Counted from the first letter of the stretch, positions 17,822 through 27,679 are shown. The stretch is DNA of 64,000 nucleotides from Flagellimonas beolgyonensis (GCF_003992615.1 NZ_RZMY01000016.1:416119-480118), one strand, 5' to 3'. Made by a program: numbers and translations. The notes: a model not told the origin generated them from the sequence alone.

Positions 17822-18220
17822 ATGAATAAATTAATTACCATAGGTACTGCAGTGCTCATTTTTCTGCAAAGTATCAATATCCATTTCACCGATTTGGCCG
17901 AACTGGATCAATTGATTGAGCACTACCAATTCCACTCTGCGGAATATGGCGATAACTTTTTGGTATTTATGTCCAAACACTACGGTGAATTAAAGGATTC
18001 CCACAGCGAAAAACACCAAGAAGAACAAAAGGAACACGAAAAATTACCCTTTCAACACCAAACCCAGTGTGCACAGCACTTGGTCTTTGTGATGGACTCA
18101 AAATCTTTCTTTGATTCAAAATCAGAGATTCCGATGGTTCAAAAAGGGAATTTCCATTATCAAATCTCCTACTCAACCGTTTGGGGCGACGACCCCTTCC
18201 AACCACCCAAACATGCATAG
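17822..18220 (+). CDS. His-rich small exported protein preceding the CzcA-type pump
   Basis: 132 residues without a recognised family. The N-terminal hydrophobic stretch (MNKLITIGTAVLIFLQSINI) is a likely signal peptide or anchor. The middle is very rich in His, Glu, Gln and Lys (HSEKHQEEQKEHEKL, FQHQTQCAQH), about a dozen His in all, and could bind divalent metals. It opens the metal efflux operon with its own promoter and precedes the pump gene by 80 bp. A role as periplasmic metal buffer or sensor is inference from composition and position. Confidence 0.7.
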   Translation: MNKLITIGTAVLIFLQSINIHFTDLAELDQLIEHYQFHSAEYGDNFLVFMSKHYGELKDSHSEKHQEEQKEHEKLPFQHQTQCAQHLVFVMDSKSFFDSKSEIPMVQKGNFHYQISYSTVWGDDPFQPPKHA

Positions 18221-18300
18221 AACATAGTATTTACGGCCCATGCCGTTTACTTTCCATGAAGCTTTATTGAATTTTATAATGCTATCTATATCTATGAATC

Positions 18301-21300
18301 ATGTTTTCAAAAATTATCAGCTTTAGTATAAAGAACAAATTCATTGTTCTCTTATTTACAACATTTATAGCCCTGATCGGGTTGTACTCCCTCTCACAAA
18401 TACCCATTGGGGCGGTCCCCGATGTGACCAATAACCAAGTTCAGGTAATCACCACCTCAAGAAGCTTGTCCACACAGGACATGGAACAGTTCATCACCTA
18501 TCCTGTGGAACTTGAAATGGCCAACCTGCCCGGTGTAAAGGAAATCAGGTCGGTCTCCAAGTTTGGGCTTTCCGTGGTCACCATTGTCTTTGACGATGAC
18601 TTAGGTACATACCTGCCCAGGCAGCTTATTGCCGAAAAAATAAAATCGGCATCCAGCCGAATCCCGGAAGGCTTCGGAACTCCGGAAATGGGTCCGATTA
18701 CCACAGGTTTGGGCGAAATCTACCAATACATTTTGGATGTGGATGCCGAACACAAGGATCAATACACGGCCACCGATCTTCGAACCATTCAGGATTGGAT
18801 CGTGAAACGACAACTTTCCGGAATACCCGGGGTTGTTGAGGTCAACACTTGGGGCGGATTCCTCAAACAATATGAGGTGGCCATCCAAACCCAAAAATTG
18901 AATGCGCTCAACATCACCGCCAAAGAGGTTTTCACCGCCTTGGAAATGAACAACAGTGTTAGTGGAGGTGGCTATATTGAAAAGGTGAACCAGGCCTACT
19001 TTATACGTGGTGAAGGCTTGGTCGGCGACCTGAAGGATATTGAAAATATTGTCGTGACCACAAGAAATGGCATTCCCATCTATATAAAGGATCTTGCCAA
19101 AGTTGGATTCGGTAGTGCGCCCAGGTTCGGCGCCATCACCGGGAACGGGGAGGGCGAAAAAGTGCTCGGACAGATCATGATGTTGAAGGATGCCGATTCC
19201 AAACGGGTTATCGACGCTGTAAAAGAACGTGTTGAAAATATTTCCAAAGCACTGCCTGATGGGGTTTATATCAATCCCTTTTTGGATCGCAGCGAATTGA
19301 TTGGAAGAACCACATTTACCGTTACTGAAAACCTGATCCTGGGCTGTTTGATCGTCATCTTTGTGGTGGTGTTGCTCTTGGGAAATTGGCGATCGGGGCT
19401 TGTGGTAGCCTCGGTGATTCCGTTATGTCTCTTATTCGCCCTTACCCTGATGAACATCTTCGGAGTGGACGCCAACCTCTTGAGCTTGGGTGCCATCGAC
19501 TTTGGCATCATTATAGACGGAGCGGTGATCATTGTGGAATATATCGCTTTCCAAATCACCCAACGGCAAGGAGAGCTCTCCCAATTGAACAAAGGGGATA
19601 CCCAATCCATTAAAGATAAGATCACTGTGGAAGGCGCCACAAAAATGATGAACTCCGCAGTTTTCGGACAGCTGATCATTTTGATCGTATTCATCCCCAT
19701 TCTTTCGTTGAGTGGTGTGGAAGGGAAAATGTTTAAACCAATGGCGTTGACCTTCAGTTTTGCACTTTTAGGTGCGGTTCTGTTCTGTTTCACCTATGTA
19801 CCCGTGGCCTCCGCCCTCTTCCTTAAACCTGCAAAAAATACTTCAAAAGGTATTTCGGCCCGATTGGTGAATTGGATCAACAAACAATACGAACCTGTGA
19901 TCCATTGGGCCATGAACAGCAAAAAACTGGTGCTCTCCATTGCAGCAGCATTGTTGGTGGGAGCCGTATTATTGTTTTCCACCATGGGAGGGGAATTTGT
20001 GCCCACTTTGGATGAAGGGGATTTTGTGATTCAGCCCGTATTGAAAACAGGAACCTCGCTGGCGAAAACCGTGGAAACCACGACCAAAATCGAACAGATT
20101 TTGATAGATCAATTCCCAGAAGTGAACCAAGTAGTCAGCCGGATCGGAGCGGCCGAAGTACCTACCGACCCCATGTCCATGGAAGAAAGTGATGTCATTA
20201 TTTCCCTAAAACCGAAAAAGGAATGGGTTTCCGCCGAAACCAAGGATGAACTTGCCGATAAGTTTAAAGAGGCCCTTTCAGTGATTCCAGGCATGGAGGT
20301 GGAATTTACACAACCCATCGAAATGCGGTTCAACGAACTGATTACTGGGGTACGGGCCGATATTGCCATCAAGATTTTTGGACCAAGTCTGGAAACCTTG
20401 AACCGCAAGGCCAATGAAATAAAGGATTTGATCCAAGATGTAGAAGGCGCTTCGGATATTATTGTGGAAAAAGTAGAAGGCTTGCCTCAAATGAGTGTGG
20501 TCTTCGACCGTGCAAAAATTGCTAGGCATGGCCTTAATATTGCCGACCTGAACGAAATGATTTCCATGGGGTTTGCCGGTAAAGTGTTGGGTAGCGTTTT
20601 TGAAGGGGAACGTCAATTCGATTTGGTCGTTCGGTTGGATGCCGACAACCGACACGACATCTCCGACCTTAAAAACCTTTATGTGGATATTCCCAATGGC
20701 GGTAAAATTCCATTGAGCGAATTGGCCGAAATTACCTATCAAAAGGGTGCGGCCAAAATTTCAAGGGACGATACCAAGCGACGCATTGTGGTCGGTATCA
20801 ATGTACGTAATCGTGACCTACAATCCGTAGTGGATGATGTACAACTGCTGATCAATGAACACATTCAATTGCCCCCCGGCTATACCATTACCTATGGAGG
20901 TCAGTTTGAAAACCTTCAAAATGCAAAAGCAAGGTTGATGATAGCTGTGCCCATAGCCCTATTGCTCATCTTTATCATGCTCTACTTTGCCTTTGGCTCG
21001 GTAAAAGAAGCCCTGTTGATATTCTCGGCCATTCCACTTTCCGCGGTTGGAGGTGTGCTATTGCTCTGGTTGCGCGACATGCCCTTCAGTATTTCGGCAG
21101 GTGTTGGGTTCATTGCACTTTTTGGTATTGCGGTATTGAACGGCATTGTGCTAATCGAGCATTTTAAAGAATTGAAGGGCAAGGATTTTGATTCCATGGA
21201 AGATTTGATCAAACAGGGAACCAAGGATCGTTTGCGCGCTGTTCTATTGACCGCTTCGGCAGCGGCTTTGGGCTTCTTGCCCATGGCGGTTTCCACTAAT

Positions 21301-22650
21301 GCCGGAGCTGAAGTACAACGTCCATTGGCCACTGTGGTTATTGGTGGATTGGTCACCGCTACCATGCTCACGTTGGTGGTTTTGCCAGTTTTATATGCCT
21401 ATTCCCACAATATAAAGTTCAGAGGTATGCGAAAAAGAAGGCAAGAACGTAGAATGCGGAAGAAAAATGCTTTGACCATTTTGATGCTTTTGGTATCGAT
21501 CTCCGGGTTTTCCCAATCCAAATTGAATTTGGACGATCTGATGTCGCTTTCCTTGGAGAACAATAAAGGATTACAGGCGGGGGCATTGATGGTCGACCAA
21601 GCCAAAACCCTACGTGGAACAGCCTTCGATTTTGAAAAAACGGACGTTTATTATCAATATGATGAAAACAACCTGGCACTCAATGGAGAGCCGTTGAAAG
21701 TGTTCGGTGCAAAACAGATGTTTGAGTTTCCAACGGTGTATGGGGCTAAAAACAGGGTTCAAAAATCCAATTATGCACTGCAAAAATCGTCATTTGAAAT
21801 TCGGAAGAAATTGTTGTTCCAGTCATTGAGCACGGCCTATTACGAATATCAGACTCTTCACCAAAAAGCGAAACTTTATGGAACATTGGACAGTATTTAT
21901 CGGAAATTTGCCCATGCTGCCGATAGACGGTTTGAACTCGGCGAGACCAATTATTTGGAAAAGGTAACGGCACAAGCCAAACAACGGCAGATTGCCAATA
22001 CCTATGCAAAAGTCCAACAAGGTATTATAACCACGTATGCACAGATCATCAGTTTAGTGCAAACCGGCGATACCTTGGACATTGCCATTGAAAGGCCTGA
22101 AAAGCTTTCAATCTCCAACGCTGTGGGCCTTATGGAAACGGAGACGGCGTTCCTGGACCAACGCCAAGAGCTGAGCAATGCAGAAAAAAGTCTGGAAGAA
22201 AACCGGTTGTTGCCCGACTTGGACCTGGAATATTTCCAAGGGACCAACAAAGGACTCGGCACATCGTTGTACGGCGTTCAATTGGGTGTTCGGATTCCGC
22301 TGTTGTTTTTTGGAAAAAGCAGCAAGGTAAAATCGGCAAAGATCCAGACCAAGATTACGGCCATGGAGAACACGGAAATTTCAATATCCACCAATCAGCG
22401 CTACAAGGCGTTGTTGGGACAACTGGATCAGCTGGACAAAGAGCTTTCCTATTACGAAGATGAGGGGGGATTGTTGTCCGACCAGATCCTAAAAGCAGCA
22501 TCCGGAAACTTCATGAACGGGGAAATCGACTTTTTTCAATACATCCAAAGTTTGGAAAACGCCTATGATATCCAAAATAGTTATTTGGATGTGCTCAATC
22601 AATACAATCAAACTGTAATCGCCATTAATTACTTGACCATAACATTATAA
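18301..22650 (+). CDS. CusA/CzcA heavy-metal RND pump fused to a TolC-type outer membrane factor
   Basis: 1449 residues. Residues 1 to about 1040 are a heavy-metal RND antiporter: first helix near 8-28, IPIGAVPDVTNNQVQV, and the proton-relay helix SLGAIDFGIIIDGAVIIVEY with the paired Asp of HME pumps. Residues from about 1070 to 1449 form an outer membrane efflux (TolC/CusC-like) domain with the long helical hairpins. A basic linker ends in an embedded signal-peptide-like stretch, beginning at Met1052 (MRKKNALTILMLLVSISGFS). The metal (Cu/Ag or Zn/Co/Cd) cannot be fixed from sequence. The adaptor gene follows after 2 nt. Confidence 0.93.
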   Translation: MFSKIISFSIKNKFIVLLFTTFIALIGLYSLSQIPIGAVPDVTNNQVQVITTSRSLSTQDMEQFITYPVELEMANLPGVKEIRSVSKFGLSVVTIVFDDDLGTYLPRQLIAEKIKSASSRIPEGFGTPEMGPITTGLGEIYQYILDVDAEHKDQYTATDLRTIQDWIVKRQLSGIPGVVEVNTWGGFLKQYEVAIQTQKLNALNITAKEVFTALEMNNSVSGGGYIEKVNQAYFIRGEGLVGDLKDIENIVVTTRNGIPIYIKDLAKVGFGSAPRFGAITGNGEGEKVLGQIMMLKDADSKRVIDAVKERVENISKALPDGVYINPFLDRSELIGRTTFTVTENLILGCLIVIFVVVLLLGNWRSGLVVASVIPLCLLFALTLMNIFGVDANLLSLGAIDFGIIIDGAVIIVEYIAFQITQRQGELSQLNKGDTQSIKDKITVEGATKMMNSAVFGQLIILIVFIPILSLSGVEGKMFKPMALTFSFALLGAVLFCFTYVPVASALFLKPAKNTSKGISARLVNWINKQYEPVIHWAMNSKKLVLSIAAALLVGAVLLFSTMGGEFVPTLDEGDFVIQPVLKTGTSLAKTVETTTKIEQILIDQFPEVNQVVSRIGAAEVPTDPMSMEESDVIISLKPKKEWVSAETKDELADKFKEALSVIPGMEVEFTQPIEMRFNELITGVRADIAIKIFGPSLETLNRKANEIKDLIQDVEGASDIIVEKVEGLPQMSVVFDRAKIARHGLNIADLNEMISMGFAGKVLGSVFEGERQFDLVVRLDADNRHDISDLKNLYVDIPNGGKIPLSELAEITYQKGAAKISRDDTKRRIVVGINVRNRDLQSVVDDVQLLINEHIQLPPGYTITYGGQFENLQNAKARLMIAVPIALLLIFIMLYFAFGSVKEALLIFSAIPLSAVGGVLLLWLRDMPFSISAGVGFIALFGIAVLNGIVLIEHFKELKGKDFDSMEDLIKQGTKDRLRAVLLTASAAALGFLPMAVSTNAGAEVQRPLATVVIGGLVTATMLTLVVLPVLYAYSHNIKFRGMRKRRQERRMRKKNALTILMLLVSISGFSQSKLNLDDLMSLSLENNKGLQAGALMVDQAKTLRGTAFDFEKTDVYYQYDENNLALNGEPLKVFGAKQMFEFPTVYGAKNRVQKSNYALQKSSFEIRKKLLFQSLSTAYYEYQTLHQKAKLYGTLDSIYRKFAHAADRRFELGETNYLEKVTAQAKQRQIANTYAKVQQGIITTYAQIISLVQTGDTLDIAIERPEKLSISNAVGLMETETAFLDQRQELSNAEKSLEENRLLPDLDLEYFQGTNKGLGTSLYGVQLGVRIPLLFFGKSSKVKSAKIQTKITAMENTEISISTNQRYKALLGQLDQLDKELSYYEDEGGLLSDQILKAASGNFMNGEIDFFQYIQSLENAYDIQNSYLDVLNQYNQTVIAINYLTITL

Positions 22651-22652
22651 CA

Positions 22653-23780
22653 ATGAAAAATATAAGCTATAGTATCGCCACTTTTGTCCTATTGACATTG
22701 ATAGGCTGTGGCAACAAGAACAACTCCGAATCGACTTCTGAAGAAGTGAAAGGTTCGGGTATTATCATAACGCAGGACCAATTTGACACCAACGATTTGA
22801 TATTGGGGTCCTTGGAACAGCGCACCTTTCCAAAAATGGTGGAAACATCGGGCATGATCGACGTTCCGCCAGAGAACAGGGCCAGTGTAACCGCTTTTAT
22901 GGGTGGATTTGTGAAGAAAACACCCTTGTTGGTGGGTGATCGTGTAAAAAAAGGACAACTTTTGGTGGTCTTGGAAAGCCAAGAGTTCGTACAAATGCAA
23001 CAGGATTATCTGGAAGTTTTCAATCAATTGGATTTTTTAAGAACCGAGTTCGAAAGAAACAAGACCCTATTTGAAGAAAAAATCGCTTCCCAGAAAAACT
23101 ACTTGCAGGCAAAGAGCAATTACGAAACCGCGAAGGCCCGTTACCAGGGATTGCGGGAACAATTGCAGATGTTGAACATTTCACCCAACAAGGTGGAACA
23201 AGGTACCATCGTTTCCGAAGCGGCCATTTATGCCCCAATAGAAGGAAGCATTACCAAAATGAACGTTTCCATGGGCAGTTATGTGTCCCCAGCAATGGAA
23301 ATTTTGGAGATTATAGATAACGATCACGTACATCTGGAACTCACTGTTTTTGAAAAGGATATTCTCAAAATAAAAAAGGAGCAAAAGATACATTTCAAAA
23401 TTCCGGAGGCGTCGGATGAAACGTTCAATGCAAGGGTATACTTGGTAGGTACTTCCATTGACGATGCGAAACGCACAATTAAAGTGCACGGGCATCTTGA
23501 AAAAGAGGAAGGGAATTTTCTTCCCGGCATGTTCGTGAATGCCCTGATCATGACCGATACCACAAAAACGTGGGCACTGCCAGCAGAAGCGGTAATCGAG
23601 TCCGAAGGTACGGCCTACGTGTTGAAATTGATAGGCAAAACCGATTCCAACTATTCGTTTGAACGTGTTGCCGTGACCCAAGGGAATACCTACGATGGCT
23701 TCACCGAAGTCAGAGGTACCGGACTGAACGAAACGGACCAATTTTTGACCAAGGGTGTTTTTGATTTGATCGGAGGGTAA
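22653..23780 (+). CDS. RND efflux periplasmic adaptor (CusB/CzcB-type) lipoprotein
   Basis: 375 residues, lipobox LIGCG (Cys about 19). Membrane-fusion protein joining the RND pump to the outer membrane channel. Seen: an N-terminal lipoyl half (VTAFMGGFVKKTPLLVGDRV), a helical hairpin (about 120-180), the second lipoyl half (APIEGSITKMNVSMGSYVS) and a C-terminal beta-barrel part. The order pump-channel fusion then adaptor is usual in Bacteroidota. Its end lies 6 nt from the end of the convergent ZIP gene. Confidence 0.92.
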   Translation: MKNISYSIATFVLLTLIGCGNKNNSESTSEEVKGSGIIITQDQFDTNDLILGSLEQRTFPKMVETSGMIDVPPENRASVTAFMGGFVKKTPLLVGDRVKKGQLLVVLESQEFVQMQQDYLEVFNQLDFLRTEFERNKTLFEEKIASQKNYLQAKSNYETAKARYQGLREQLQMLNISPNKVEQGTIVSEAAIYAPIEGSITKMNVSMGSYVSPAMEILEIIDNDHVHLELTVFEKDILKIKKEQKIHFKIPEASDETFNARVYLVGTSIDDAKRTIKVHGHLEKEEGNFLPGMFVNALIMTDTTKTWALPAEAVIESEGTAYVLKLIGKTDSNYSFERVAVTQGNTYDGFTEVRGTGLNETDQFLTKGVFDLIGG

Positions 23781-23786
23781 CCTGGT

Positions 23787-24608
23787 TTACCCCAAGCCCA
23801 CATCCAACGTCATCATAATGATAAATCCACCGATAAAGCCCATTGTGGCAATGTCGGTGTATTTGTCTTGTTGGGTTTCTGGAATTACCTCTTCCACCAC
23901 CACAAAGATCATGGCGCCAGCCGCAAAAGAGAGGGCATAGGGCAAAATAGGTTCAAAGGTGAGCACGGCCCATGCACCCAACACCCCGGCAATGGGTTCC
24001 ACCAAAGCAGATGCCTGTCCATACAAAAAGCTTTTGGTTCGGCTCAGGCCCTGTCTGCGTAAAGGCATGGCCACCGCAAACCCTTCCGGGAAATTCTGGA
24101 GTCCGATACCCAAGGCCAACGCAACGGCTCCACCAATGGAAGCCCCTTCAAAACCGGCGGCCACCCCACCAAACAATACACCTACTGCCAATCCCTCCGG
24201 AATGTTGTGCAAAGTAATGGCCAAGGTAAGCAAGGTAGTCCGGTGCCACGGGGTCTTTACACCTTCCGCCTCGCTCAATTTAAAATTGATGTGCAAGTGG
24301 GGCAACACTTTGTCCAAGGCAAAAATAAAGCCGGCCCCTAAAAGAAACCCAACCGCGGACGGTATCACCTTTACAAAACCTTCCCCTTCGCTCATCTCGA
24401 TACCGGGTGCCAACAGACTCCAAAAACTGGCCGCCACCATAACACCTCCGGTAAACCCCAACATGCCATCCAAAACAGCACGGTTCATCCCTTTGAAGAA
24501 AAAAACCAACCCTGCGCCCAATGCGGTCAAGGCCCAAGTAAAAATGGTGGCATAGAGCGCCGCCAAAACGGGATCTATTTCCTGAAAATACTGTATTACC
24601 TGTTCCAT
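23787..24608 (-). CDS. ZIP family divalent metal transporter
   Basis: 273 residues, eight predicted membrane helices. The metal-binding helix IV motif HNIPEGLAVGVLFGG and helix V motif NFPEGFAVAMPL are present, diagnostic of ZIP (ZupT/GufA-like) uptake proteins for Zn, Fe or Mn. The ATG shares one base with the stop of the upstream DtxR-type regulator (TGATG), so the two are co-translated and the regulator probably controls the transporter. The Lys/His-rich cytoplasmic loop of other ZIPs is short here. Confidence 0.93.
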   Translation of the reverse strand: MEQVIQYFQEIDPVLAALYATIFTWALTALGAGLVFFFKGMNRAVLDGMLGFTGGVMVAASFWSLLAPGIEMSEGEGFVKVIPSAVGFLLGAGFIFALDKVLPHLHINFKLSEAEGVKTPWHRTTLLTLAITLHNIPEGLAVGVLFGGVAAGFEGASIGGAVALALGIGLQNFPEGFAVAMPLRRQGLSRTKSFLYGQASALVEPIAGVLGAWAVLTFEPILPYALSFAAGAMIFVVVEEVIPETQQDKYTDIATMGFIGGFIIMMTLDVGLG

Positions 24609-25264
24609 CAGTCGTTCTTTTTTACATAAAGATTAGCTGCAATTTGATGTGATATCCGTAATTCCTTTCCCTGCAATTCAATATGTAGGGATTGGTCAAA
24701 ATCTTCCTTTTCCAATACCTTGATGGTATGCCCAAGGGCGATATTGTTCTTGTCCAAAAATTTCAAAAAAGGGGCTGATGAATCCTTCACTCCCACACAG
24801 ACTCCCTGCGTATTCACCGGCATTTCGCTCAATAATTGCTCGTCCCGCTCCATAAATTTGCCATCCTTGGTAGGAATGGGATCTCCATGCGGGTCATATT
24901 TTGGAAACTCCAGAAGTTCATCAATCTTATCGATCAATTTTTCACTTTTGATGTGCTCCAATTGCTCGGCCACTTCATGCACCTCATCCCAAGTAAAGTC
25001 CAATTTTTTGACCAAAAAGACTTCCCACAGCCGGTGTTTTCGAATAATGGAAAGTGCTGTTTTTATGCCGGAATCCGTCAAAGAAACGCCCTGGTACTTT
25101 ACATAGTTGACCAATCCTTTGTCAGCCAATTTTTTGGCCATATCGGTCACCGAGGACGGTTTGGTCTCCATTTGCTCCGCAATGGCATTGGTGGTAATGG
25201 ACTGGGCATTTCCCCCTCCCAAATGAAAAATAGTTTTCAAATAATTTTCTTCCGAACGGGTCAT
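24608..25264 (-). CDS. Iron/manganese-dependent repressor (DtxR/MntR family)
   Basis: 218 residues from the ATG at 25264 (MTRSEENYLKTIFHLG), chosen over an in-frame upstream ATG because all family members begin here. N-terminal winged helix (about 1-70, MAKKLADKGLVNYVKYQGV as the wing region), dimerisation domain with metal ligands (HRLWEVFLVKKL, EVHEVAEQLEHIKS) and a C-terminal FeoA-like SH3 domain (about 145-215). It represses metal uptake when Fe2+ or Mn2+ is plentiful. It is the first gene of an operon with the ZIP transporter and divergent from a TonB receptor; a candidate operator lies between them. Confidence 0.92.
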   Translation of the reverse strand: MTRSEENYLKTIFHLGGGNAQSITTNAIAEQMETKPSSVTDMAKKLADKGLVNYVKYQGVSLTDSGIKTALSIIRKHRLWEVFLVKKLDFTWDEVHEVAEQLEHIKSEKLIDKIDELLEFPKYDPHGDPIPTKDGKFMERDEQLLSEMPVNTQGVCVGVKDSSAPFLKFLDKNNIALGHTIKVLEKEDFDQSLHIELQGKELRISHQIAANLYVKKND

Positions 25265-25300
25265 CAAAAATAATTTTTTCAAAAATACATTTTTATTTAT

Positions 25301-25321
25301 CAAAACCTATTTTTAGTTTTG
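25301..25321. promoter_or_regulatory. Candidate operator of the DtxR-type repressor in the divergent promoter region
   Basis: Imperfect 21-bp palindrome: CAAAACCTA, TTT, then TTAGTTTTG (outer 6 bp perfectly symmetrical). It overlaps a plus-strand -7 box TAGTTTTG (25314-25321) for the TonB receptor and lies 37 bp before the repressor ATG. Position between a metal-dependent repressor and a receptor gene is typical of an autoregulated operator. Confidence 0.5.
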
Positions 25322-25343
25322 TCTAAATTTATATTTTTATTAA

Positions 25344-27614
25344 TTGAAATCAATTTGTAAACATCTTGCCCTTAATTGGATTGCTTTGGTCAGCAGTTGT
25401 TGTTTGGCCCAATCGGCTTCGGTATCGGGAAAGGTAACCGAAAATGGGACGCCCCTTCCTCTGGTCAATGTGCAGCTTAAAGGCACTGAATATGGGGCAG
25501 CTACCGATATCGATGGTAATTTCACACTTGACGCTGTGGTGCCGGGCGACTATGTATTGTTAGTGACTTCCTTGGGCTATCAACCCTATCAAACCAAAAT
25601 AAAACTAGGGGCGGATACGACTAAAACCATTAATATACAATTGGAGCCGTCGGCCCAAAGATTGGACGAAACGGTGGTCACAGGAACACTAAAACCCGTA
25701 AACCGGTTGGAAAGTCCAGTTCCGGTTGAGGTGTACTCACCAACTTTTCTTAAAAAGAACCCAACGGCCAGTGTTTTTGACGCGTTACAAAATGTGAATG
25801 GCGTACGGCCACAGATCAATTGCAATGTGTGCAACACCGGAGACATCCACATCAATGGTTTGGAAGGGCCCTACACACTGGTACTTATTGATGGGATGCC
25901 CATTGTAAGCGGGTTGGGAACGGTATATGGACTTACCGGTATTCCCAATTCCTTGATTGAACAAATTGAAATCGTGAAAGGGCCTGCCTCTTCTCTCTAT
26001 GGCAGTGAGGCTGTAGGTGGTTTGATCAACATCATCACTAAAAATGCGCTGAGTGCCCCCGAATTTTTTGCCGATGGTTTTGTGACCGGTTGGGGCGAAT
26101 ACAATCTGGATGTGGGCAGTAAGATTGCCGTGGGCAAAAAGACCGATTTGCTGTTGGGAATCAACTATTTCAACTATGATGTGCCCATCGACAATAATGG
26201 GGATAATTTTACCGACCTTACCCTACAGGACCGTATTTCCTTGTTCCAAAAATGGGATTTTGAACGTAAGGATGCCCGTTTGTTTTCCTTGGCAGGCCGC
26301 TTTTTTTATGAAGACCGGTGGGGCGGCGAAATGCAATGGACCCCTGAATTCCGTGGCGGGGACGAAATTTATGGAGAGAGCATCTATACCCGTCGTTGGG
26401 AAATTCTGGGAAAATACCAATTGCCATTTTCCGAAAAGCTTTTGCTCTCTTTCTCGTACAATTACCATAATCAAAATTCGGTGTACGGCGATACTGAATA
26501 CCTGGCCGACCAGCGTATTGGTTTTGCCCAACTCACCTGGGACAAAGCCTTGGGGAATCATGATCTGTTGCTGGGAAGTGCCATTCGATACAACTATTAC
26601 AACGATAATACCCCGGCCACTCCAATAGCGGACAACATTTGGATTCCCAGCCTTTTTGTGCAGGACGAGTTTACCTTTGCCCCCAAACACTCTTTTTTGG
26701 CGGGAATGCGCTTTGATCATGACCAACGACACGGCAACATCTTTACCCCCCGCGCTGCCTACAAATGGAAAATCTCGGACCATGACATTTTTCGGGTAAA
26801 TGCGGGAACCGGTTTTCGGGTGGTGAATTTGTTCACCGAAGACCATGCAGCACTTACCGGGGCTCGTGAAGTGATCATTGCTGAAGAGTTGAAACCCGAG
26901 CGCTCTTACAACATCAACCTGAATTATTTAAAGAAGATCTATAGCGACAACGGTACTTTTATCGGATTGGATGCCTCTGCTTTCTATACCCATTTCAACA
27001 ACGTGATCTTGCCCGATTACGAGACCAATCCCAACCAGATCATTTATGATAATTTGGAAGGGAAATCCGTTTCCCAGGGCATTAGTGCCAATTTGGATGT
27101 AGTTTTTCCCAGTAGTTTCAAGATTATGGTCGGGGCCACATGGCAAGATGTGAGCACCACGGAAAATGGCATTTCCCAACAGCAAATCCTTACGGAAAGC
27201 ATTACGGCTACGTGGAACCTGTCGTACACCTTTCATGCCCTTAAACTCACCGCAGATTATACCGGAAATTTATACGGCCCCATGCGTTTGCCCTTGTTGG
27301 GCGACCTGGATCCGCGAAGGCCCTATTCCCCTACTTGGAGCATTCAGAACATCCAGTTTACCTACAAAGGCCTGAACAATTTTGAGGTGTATGCAGGCAT
27401 CAAAAACCTATTGGACTGGACTCCGAACCGAGGCAATCCCTTTATCATTGCACGGGCTAACGACCCATTTGACAAGGACGTCACCTTCGATGCCAACGGA
27501 AACCCGGTAGCCACGGCGGATAACCCATATGCCCTTACTTTTGACCCCACCTATGTGTATGGGCCCAACCAGGGCATCCGGGGATTTTTTGGAGTACGGT
27601 ATACGGTTTTTTGA
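25344..27614 (+). CDS. TonB-dependent outer membrane receptor (metal uptake type)
   Basis: 756 residues starting at a TTG (no nearby ATG), with a signal peptide ending about residue 22. Domains in order: carboxypeptidase-regulatory-like beta domain (about 25-105), plug (about 115-240; VLIDGMPIVSGL, IEIVKGPASSLYGSEAVGG), and a 22-strand-type barrel to the C-terminus ending in an aromatic residue. A cysteine pair in the plug (NCNVCNTGDIHING) is distinctive and could take part in metal recognition. Divergent from the DtxR-type repressor and ZIP gene, so probably an importer of a metal or metal chelate. No SusD partner. Confidence 0.9.
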   Translation: MKSICKHLALNWIALVSSCCLAQSASVSGKVTENGTPLPLVNVQLKGTEYGAATDIDGNFTLDAVVPGDYVLLVTSLGYQPYQTKIKLGADTTKTINIQLEPSAQRLDETVVTGTLKPVNRLESPVPVEVYSPTFLKKNPTASVFDALQNVNGVRPQINCNVCNTGDIHINGLEGPYTLVLIDGMPIVSGLGTVYGLTGIPNSLIEQIEIVKGPASSLYGSEAVGGLINIITKNALSAPEFFADGFVTGWGEYNLDVGSKIAVGKKTDLLLGINYFNYDVPIDNNGDNFTDLTLQDRISLFQKWDFERKDARLFSLAGRFFYEDRWGGEMQWTPEFRGGDEIYGESIYTRRWEILGKYQLPFSEKLLLSFSYNYHNQNSVYGDTEYLADQRIGFAQLTWDKALGNHDLLLGSAIRYNYYNDNTPATPIADNIWIPSLFVQDEFTFAPKHSFLAGMRFDHDQRHGNIFTPRAAYKWKISDHDIFRVNAGTGFRVVNLFTEDHAALTGAREVIIAEELKPERSYNINLNYLKKIYSDNGTFIGLDASAFYTHFNNVILPDYETNPNQIIYDNLEGKSVSQGISANLDVVFPSSFKIMVGATWQDVSTTENGISQQQILTESITATWNLSYTFHALKLTADYTGNLYGPMRLPLLGDLDPRRPYSPTWSIQNIQFTYKGLNNFEVYAGIKNLLDWTPNRGNPFIIARANDPFDKDVTFDANGNPVATADNPYALTFDPTYVYGPNQGIRGFFGVRYTVF

Positions 27615-27679
27615 TTAGGAAAAATGTTGATTGTTTTTCCGAGGTAAATGATCACTCAATTAATATCCAATCCTTCCCC

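Noticed and set aside
18231..18246. Hairpin ACGGC-CCAT-GCCGT before the CzcA gene, considered as a terminator or attenuator
   Set aside because: Only 5-bp stem and no T run; likely chance.
23774..23800. GGTAA...TTACC repeat between the CzcB and ZIP genes, considered as a terminator
   Set aside because: Short imperfect stem without a T run on either strand.
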